From the NCBI GenBank assembly GCA_014379485.1, contig JACMLS010001070.1, forward strand, positions 1 through 8,887: 8,887 bases of DNA, read 5' to 3'. Position numbers and translations under genes: made by a program. This stretch comes from Bacteroidia bacterium (GTDB lineage: Bacteria > Bacteroidota > Bacteroidia > B-17B0 > Aurantibacillaceae). Positions within the stretch are counted from its first letter, which is position 1. Every line of letters starts with the position of its first letter. The notes beneath the pieces are model-generated. The model saw only the letters and a program-made list of their open reading frames with translations. It had not been told where the DNA came from and did not search any database. Shown here piece after piece: positions 6,035 to 8,887 of this stretch.

Positions 6035-6838
6035 TTAGTACCATGCAATTTCGGTCATTTTATTGTCGAAATTCAAATAGTACGATCCTTTTTTGAGATC
6101 ATTAATAAAAAGAGTCTGGCTGTAACCTTGCTTTAAGAGATTCCCATATTGGTCATACAATTCCCAATGCGTTACTTTTTTCAGATCAACCGGATGGGTA
6201 AAATAATATTTTCCTCCTCTTTCCACCTCAGCCAATTTTTCTTTGGGTCTTGTAACAAAAACAGGTTGCGAAGGTCTTGGTTGATTAAAGTTGAGCGTAA
6301 GCACCCTGAATTCATTTTTACCACTGTGCAGGTATTTTTTAATATTCACCCTGTAAGTAATTGTATCGCCCGTGTCTGTTAAAGTATCTACCTTTTCCCA
6401 TCGCACCCACTTGTTCCACCTGAACTGCTCTACATAAAAAGGATAATTGAATTTTTCCCCTTTAGTTTGCCATACAAGAAAGCTGTCTTTTTCTATTCTG
6501 ATCTTAAGAATATTATTTCTTCGCGGAGATCCGGGAGTGTTAAGCACTTTTGGTTTACAATTATCGCTATGAAAAATTTCTATTCTTAGTGTGTCACCAT
6601 CTTTAAAACCCAACCACTTCAAATCAATTTCATAAGCAGTAGATTTTGTTGAGTCTATGGGATATTCTTTTCCGTTCACTAAAACTTTTTTTGTGCAGAA
6701 TCCGTTTCCCTTGGAGTCAAAAGGATTCTGGATGTAAAGATTTTTGCCAAGGTAATTTCCCTGTAGAATTATTTTACTTTCCGTTTGTGCAAACAGTAGA
6801 TTTGTGAGAAAGAAAAAAATTAAACCTAAAAACTTCAT
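6035..6838 (-). CDS. Exported protein, upstream member of a tandem paralog pair
   Basis: A 267-residue protein with a signal peptide (MKFLGLIFFFLTNLLFAQ, cut near residue 18). Residues 27-101 are the paralog-shared domain (NYLGKNLYIQNP, GFCTKKVLVNGKEYP, EIFHSDNCKPKVLNT) with Cys48 and Cys94, which could form a disulfide. A middle segment (FLVWQTKGEKFNYPF, QFRWNKWVRWEK, HSGKNEFRV) has the W...YRWNKW...SGKN pattern of a fibronectin III-like strand set. The C-terminus (ELYDQYGNLLKQGY, INDLKKGSYYLNFDN) again recalls a T9SS sorting domain without the PNP start. It is the first gene of the four-gene cluster. The pair arose by tandem duplication, as both keep the same domain order with no large indel in the first domain. 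No named family or function is recognised. Confidence 0.87.
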   Translation of the reverse strand: MKFLGLIFFFLTNLLFAQTESKIILQGNYLGKNLYIQNPFDSKGNGFCTKKVLVNGKEYPIDSTKSTAYEIDLKWLGFKDGDTLRIEIFHSDNCKPKVLNTPGSPRRNNILKIRIEKDSFLVWQTKGEKFNYPFYVEQFRWNKWVRWEKVDTLTDTGDTITYRVNIKKYLHSGKNEFRVLTLNFNQPRPSQPVFVTRPKEKLAEVERGGKYYFTHPVDLKKVTHWELYDQYGNLLKQGYSQTLFINDLKKGSYYLNFDNKMTEIAWY

Positions 6839-6842
6839 AGCA

Positions 6843-6874
6843 TAAATTTACGAAGAATGAGTTTAATGCCCAAA
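6843..6874 (-). promoter_or_regulatory. Possible promoter of the four-gene exported-protein cluster
   Basis: On the minus strand TTTG (6874-6871) is followed after 20 bases by TAAATTTA (6850-6843), one mismatch from the TAnnTTTG element. It lies just upstream of the first ATG (6838), so the untranslated leader would be very short. The spacing is at the long end of what is usual, so the call is tentative. Confidence 0.35.
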
Positions 6875-6905
6875 TTGAGTTTGCGGCTTTGCTCTCTGAA
6901 TTTTT

Positions 6906-6981
6906 AACCACAGAGTGTACAGATCATTCTCCGTCAACTGACTGCGACTGACAAGGGAGGAAACACAGAGTACGTAGAGAG
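6906..6981. repeat. Degenerate CACAGAG-type intergenic repeat with an internal insertion
   Basis: Two CACAGAG cores (6909-6915 and 6964-6970) sit in related contexts, ACCACAGAGTGTACAGA and AACACAGAGTACGTAGAGAG. This resembles the noncoding 'CACAGAGTACACAGAG' repeats often seen between genes in Bacteroidota genomes. Between the halves lies an unrelated stretch with GTCAACTGACTGCGACTGAC (6933-6952), containing two ACTGAC copies four bases apart and GTCA/TGAC ends. It lies in the divergent gap between the exported-protein cluster and the glycine-rich gene. Family membership is from recognition, not a search. Confidence 0.5.
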
Positions 6982-7004
6982 AAAATTAAGTCCGGATATT
7001 TTTT

Positions 7005-7012
7005 TATCTTTG
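7005..7012 (+). promoter_or_regulatory. -7 promoter element of the glycine-rich T9SS protein gene
   Basis: TATCTTTG matches TAnnTTTG exactly and lies 39 bases before the GTG start at 7052. No TTG is present at the expected -33 distance; only a TTA at 6986-6988 with a 16-base spacer. The predicted untranslated leader is about 30-35 bases. Confidence 0.45.
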
Positions 7013-7051
7013 AAATAACCGATTCGACTTTCTTTCATTAAAATTCTCAAC

Positions 7052-8026
7052 GTGAAAAAAATAATTACTTCAGCAAGTTTCATTTTTTCAGTTTTGTTTT
7101 CGCTTTCGCAGAGCGGAACACAAACTTTTACTGTGTCAGGCACCTTTACTGTGCAAACCGGAGTTACTTCATTAGACATTGAAGTTGTTGGTGCAGGTGG
7201 AGACGGTGGTGGCAACGGAGGTGGTGGAGGCGGAGGTGGCGGTTATGCAAAAGGAACATATTCTGTAACTCCGCACCAGGTTCTGATCGTAACGGTTGGT
7301 ACAGGCGGAGGCGGAGCAAGTAGTGGAACATCAAGCGTAGGTTCATTAATTTCTGCAACGGGTGGTGGAAACGGAACAAGCGTTTCTAATCCGAATATTG
7401 GCGGTGGTGGCGCAGGTGGTGTTGGAACAAACGGAACAACAATAAATAATACGGGCGGAACAGGTGGTGGTGGTTACTGGACTTATTTTGGCGGAGGTGG
7501 TGCAGGTGCAGCAGGGCCAACAAGTAACGGAGCAAGCGGAGGTAATGCAATTTTGTGGACTGGTGTTTGCCAAACCCCCGGTGGATCTGGCGGATTAAGT
7601 GGTGGTACGCCCGGTGGCGACGGAGGAAAAGGTGCAGGCTTTACAGACCCGGGTTGTAACGTTACAAATCCTGCAGTTGCTGGTCTTAGTTACGGTGGTG
7701 GTGGTGGTGGTGGAAATGGAAACGGTGGCCCCACTGCAACAGGCTCTGGCGGATTTGTTCAGATCTCTTATGGAACAACAAATGTAAATGCAATCGCATC
7801 AAAAAATAATGTAAGTGTTTTTCCAAATCCATTTACAAATAGAATTTCTCTTCAAAATGCAAGCGGAAAAGAGAATTACGAATTAGTAAATTCTATTGGA
7901 GAAATTATCTGGAACGGAAAACAAATTGAACAAAAAGATTTTTCTGATCTTAAAAGCGGAATTTATTTTTTGAAAATTACTGATGAAAAGGGATTTGTTT
8001 CAGTTATAAAAACGGTGAAACAATAA
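7052..8026 (+). CDS. Glycine-rich secreted protein with a T9SS type A sorting domain
   Basis: A 324-residue product starting at a GTG. The signal peptide (MKKIITSASFIFSVLFSLSQ) is followed by a glycine-rich domain at about 24-241. It opens with strands FTVSGTFTVQTGVTSLDIEVVGAGG, has a nine-Gly run at 56-64, then GGYAKGTYSVTPHQVLIVTVG, many GGGGAGG blocks, two cysteines (173, 202), and closes with GSGGFVQISYG. That order (ferries of 'TVP.GVT.l.VEv.GAGG', 'GGGGYAkG', 'vtPGq.l.vtVG', final 'G.v.IsYg') matches the glycine-rich domain found in bacterial surface proteins and phage tail adhesins. From about 253 a sorting domain reads VFPNPFTNRISL, YELVNSIGEIIWNG, FSDLKSGIYFLKI and KTVKQ. T9SS cargo of this type crosses the outer membrane and is anchored or released with the C-terminal domain removed. 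An adhesive or matrix role is inferred. Antisense ORFs here are shadows of Gly codons. Confidence 0.9.
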   Translation: MKKIITSASFIFSVLFSLSQSGTQTFTVSGTFTVQTGVTSLDIEVVGAGGDGGGNGGGGGGGGGYAKGTYSVTPHQVLIVTVGTGGGGASSGTSSVGSLISATGGGNGTSVSNPNIGGGGAGGVGTNGTTINNTGGTGGGGYWTYFGGGGAGAAGPTSNGASGGNAILWTGVCQTPGGSGGLSGGTPGGDGGKGAGFTDPGCNVTNPAVAGLSYGGGGGGGNGNGGPTATGSGGFVQISYGTTNVNAIASKNNVSVFPNPFTNRISLQNASGKENYELVNSIGEIIWNGKQIEQKDFSDLKSGIYFLKITDEKGFVSVIKTVKQ

Positions 8027-8033
8027 TATTTGG

Positions 8034-8079
8034 GAACGCGGATGACGCGGATTTAGCAGATTCGCACGGATAAAAAAAA
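8034..8079. repeat. Degenerate CGCGGAT/CACGGAT intergenic repeat
   Basis: CGCGGAT occurs at 8037-8043 and 8046-8052 with a nine-base period. A degenerate AGCAGATT and a final CACGGAT (8065-8071) follow, then an A-run. This is the 'cacggatttcacggattt' style of noncoding repeat seen between genes in many Bacteroidota genomes. It lies eight bases after the glycine-rich gene and upstream of the convergent GRAM-like gene stop. A 7-bp imperfect hairpin (8047-8053 with 8059-8065) exists but has no T-tract. The 8027-8106 gap holds nothing else recognised. Confidence 0.5.
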
Positions 8080-8106
8080 CTGTAATTCAGGAAACAAAAA
8101 TCTTTA

Positions 8107-8577
8107 TCAGATAGGCTGTGACCATTTAGCTGATGTGGAAGCATCTGTTTGAGCAGCCGCAGCATCAACTATCTTTTTAAGTCCTGTAAATCCATAACCG
8201 AAAGGATCTTTCAAAAAACAATGTGTTTGGTTATCGCCAATGATTGTCAGATAAGAAATAAAATCCCAGCGCTTTGTTGGTTTAAAGGTGCTGATCTTAT
8301 CAAAGGTGTGCACAAAACTTCCTTCTTTTTGCAGCGCAGAAAGATCAAGGTCTTTGGTTAAAGATTTACCGAGCATAAGTGGCCCGAGTATGTTTCCAAA
8401 AGCAAGGCCCATACCAATTTGTGCGCCTATTTTGCTTCCGCCAGATGAGACGAACAGAAAGCGTTGGTTGGTGATCATGATACGGCCCAGGTAAGTTCCG
8501 AATTTTGTCATGCCGGGTTTGCGCGAGCTCCAGCAACGCATATTGTCTGCTATGTAAATTACTACTTCTTCTTCCAT
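8107..8577 (-). CDS. Small GRAM/PH-like domain protein
   Basis: A 156-residue protein with no signal peptide. The segment GTYLGRIMITNQRFLFVSSGG (27-47) matches the strand pair typical of GRAM and bacterial PH-like domains ('G.l.lTnqRliF'). Later strands FVHTFDKISTFKP (88-100) and SYLTIIGDNQTHCFLKDP (108-125) fit the rest of such a fold, with a closing helix GFTGLKKIVDAA (129-140). Between them a hydrophobic, glycine-spaced insertion (GAQIGMGLAFGNILGPLMLG, 51-70) looks like a membrane-inserting loop or glycine-zipper helix. The C-terminal tail is low complexity. In other proteins these domains bind lipid or act as assembly platforms; here the role is unknown. It is transcribed alone, convergent with the glycine-rich gene and divergent from the SIR2-like gene. 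Confidence 0.8.
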   Translation of the reverse strand: MEEEVVIYIADNMRCWSSRKPGMTKFGTYLGRIMITNQRFLFVSSGGSKIGAQIGMGLAFGNILGPLMLGKSLTKDLDLSALQKEGSFVHTFDKISTFKPTKRWDFISYLTIIGDNQTHCFLKDPFGYGFTGLKKIVDAAAAQTDASTSAKWSQPI

Positions 8578-8598
8578 GGGGGTTTTGTTTTAGTTTTG

Positions 8599-8626
8599 TA
8601 AAAATAGGGAAAATATTTTAGTTCAA
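8599..8626 (-). promoter_or_regulatory. Probable promoter of the GRAM-like gene
   Basis: On the minus strand TTG (8626-8624), a 17-base spacer, then TATTTTTA (8606-8599), one mismatch from TAnnTTTG and with the same spacer as the his promoter. The -7 element ends 21 bases before the ATG at 8577. Confidence 0.45.
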
Positions 8627-8813
8627 TTATTCTGAAAGTTTTCAATGCTCTTTCAAAAAAAGTATTACTTTAGCTCTTGAACCACCCGTTTTTTGCGTAG
8701 AACTTTACATTTCTGTGCAGAGAACGGTTTTTTTTTAACCAAAAGAGAATAAAAAGAGAGGTTGAGTAGTTTTTGATTACAAAGAGAATTTATGCATTAC
8801 TTAATTTTAAAAA

Positions 8814-8887
8814 ATGAGATTTATGGAGAATAAACAAGAGCTTATTAATGCTTACTGCGAAAGCAATCTTGTTTTATTTGTTGGAAG
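8814..8887 (+). CDS. N-terminus of a probable SIR2-like domain protein, cut by the window edge
   Basis: Only 24 codons are visible: MRFMENKQELINAYCESNLV, then LFVG, with the next codon starting AG (Ser or Arg). A helix followed by a hydrophobic strand and glycine (NLVLFVG, probably continuing SG or similar) is how many SIR2-like proteins begin, with a 'LVLFVGAGVS' NAD-binding loop after about 20 residues. An in-frame stop at 8808-8810 limits the start to the ATG at 8814 or the one at 8823. SIR2-like proteins of this architecture include NAD-depleting anti-phage effectors as well as deacetylases. The gap 8578-8813 before it carries a T-rich, A-rich leader with no clear TAnnTTTG promoter and no other gene that I can support. 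The identification rests on a very short stretch. Confidence 0.5.
   Translation, partial: MRFMENKQELINAYCESNLVLFVG

Noticed and set aside
6021..6044. Longer start (ATG at 6044) for the downstream paralog
   Set aside because: It overlaps the upstream stop; the ATG at 6023 gives a regular gap and a better signal peptide, though the longer form is not excluded.
6934..7573. Minus-strand ORFs opposite the start of the glycine-rich gene
   Set aside because: Pro-, Thr- and Cys- or Leu/His/Arg-rich translations are shadows of repeated GGN codons; the plus-strand product has a signal peptide, domain pattern and T9SS tail.
7599..7787. Plus-strand 62-codon ORF inside the glycine-rich gene
   Set aside because: Out-of-frame reading of Gly-rich codons giving Val-rich low complexity; no start context or motif.
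8047..8065. GCGGATT-TAGCA-GATTCGC hairpin as a terminator for the glycine-rich gene
   Set aside because: The stem is short with wobble pairs and is followed by A's rather than T's on the plus strand, with no T-tract on the minus strand; it is better explained by the repeat.
8792..8833. Thirteen-codon plus-strand ORF (MHYLILKNEIYGE) overlapping the SIR2-like start
   Set aside because: Too short and without biased codons or terminator context; likely chance, though it could be a translational-coupling leader.
1..8887. CRISPR arrays, tRNA or rRNA genes, insertion sequences
   Set aside because: No regularly spaced repeats with unique spacers, no cloverleaf-like or rRNA-like stretch, and no transposase motif or terminal inverted repeats were seen.

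Overview
The window looks like chromosomal DNA from an AT-rich member of the Bacteroidota. The reasons are: TAnnTTTG-type -7 promoter elements, A-rich start regions without clear Shine-Dalgarno sequences, a type IX secretion (T9SS) C-terminal sorting domain, and a Bacteroidota-style his operon order. The genus cannot be named from this sequence.

Region 1 (1-3282, minus strand) is the start of a histidine biosynthesis operon. It reads promoter, 18-codon leader peptide with five His codons (hisL), attenuator, hisG (long form), hisD, then hisC, which runs off the left edge. The leader contains a complete four-segment attenuation switch visible by eye: two mimic octamers, GGTAAGCC and GATAAGCC, compete for the same partner, GGCTTATC. 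HisG makes the first committed intermediate, and HisD and HisC act late in the pathway. The leader would couple their transcription to charged tRNA-His supply.

Region 2 (3314-6838) holds a short lipoprotein gene on the plus strand, convergent with a tightly spaced four-gene minus-strand cluster. In transcription order the cluster encodes two tandem paralogous exported proteins, an SGNH/GDSL hydrolase and an exported protein with a barrel-like C-terminal half. All four have export or membrane-anchor signals, so this is probably a cell-envelope operon of unknown purpose.

Region 3 (6839-8106) holds a glycine-rich secreted protein with a T9SS sorting domain. It is bracketed by two degenerate intergenic repeats, a CACAGAG type and a CGCGGAT/CACGGAT type.

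Region 4 (8107-8887) has a small GRAM/PH-like protein on the minus strand and, diverging from it, the first 24 codons of a plus-strand gene. Its start resembles the N-terminus of SIR2-like proteins, a family that includes many anti-phage effectors; the rest lies outside the window.

The strongest regulatory signal is the his attenuator. The best lead to an undescribed system is the partial SIR2-like gene at the right edge, but its neighbours are not visible.
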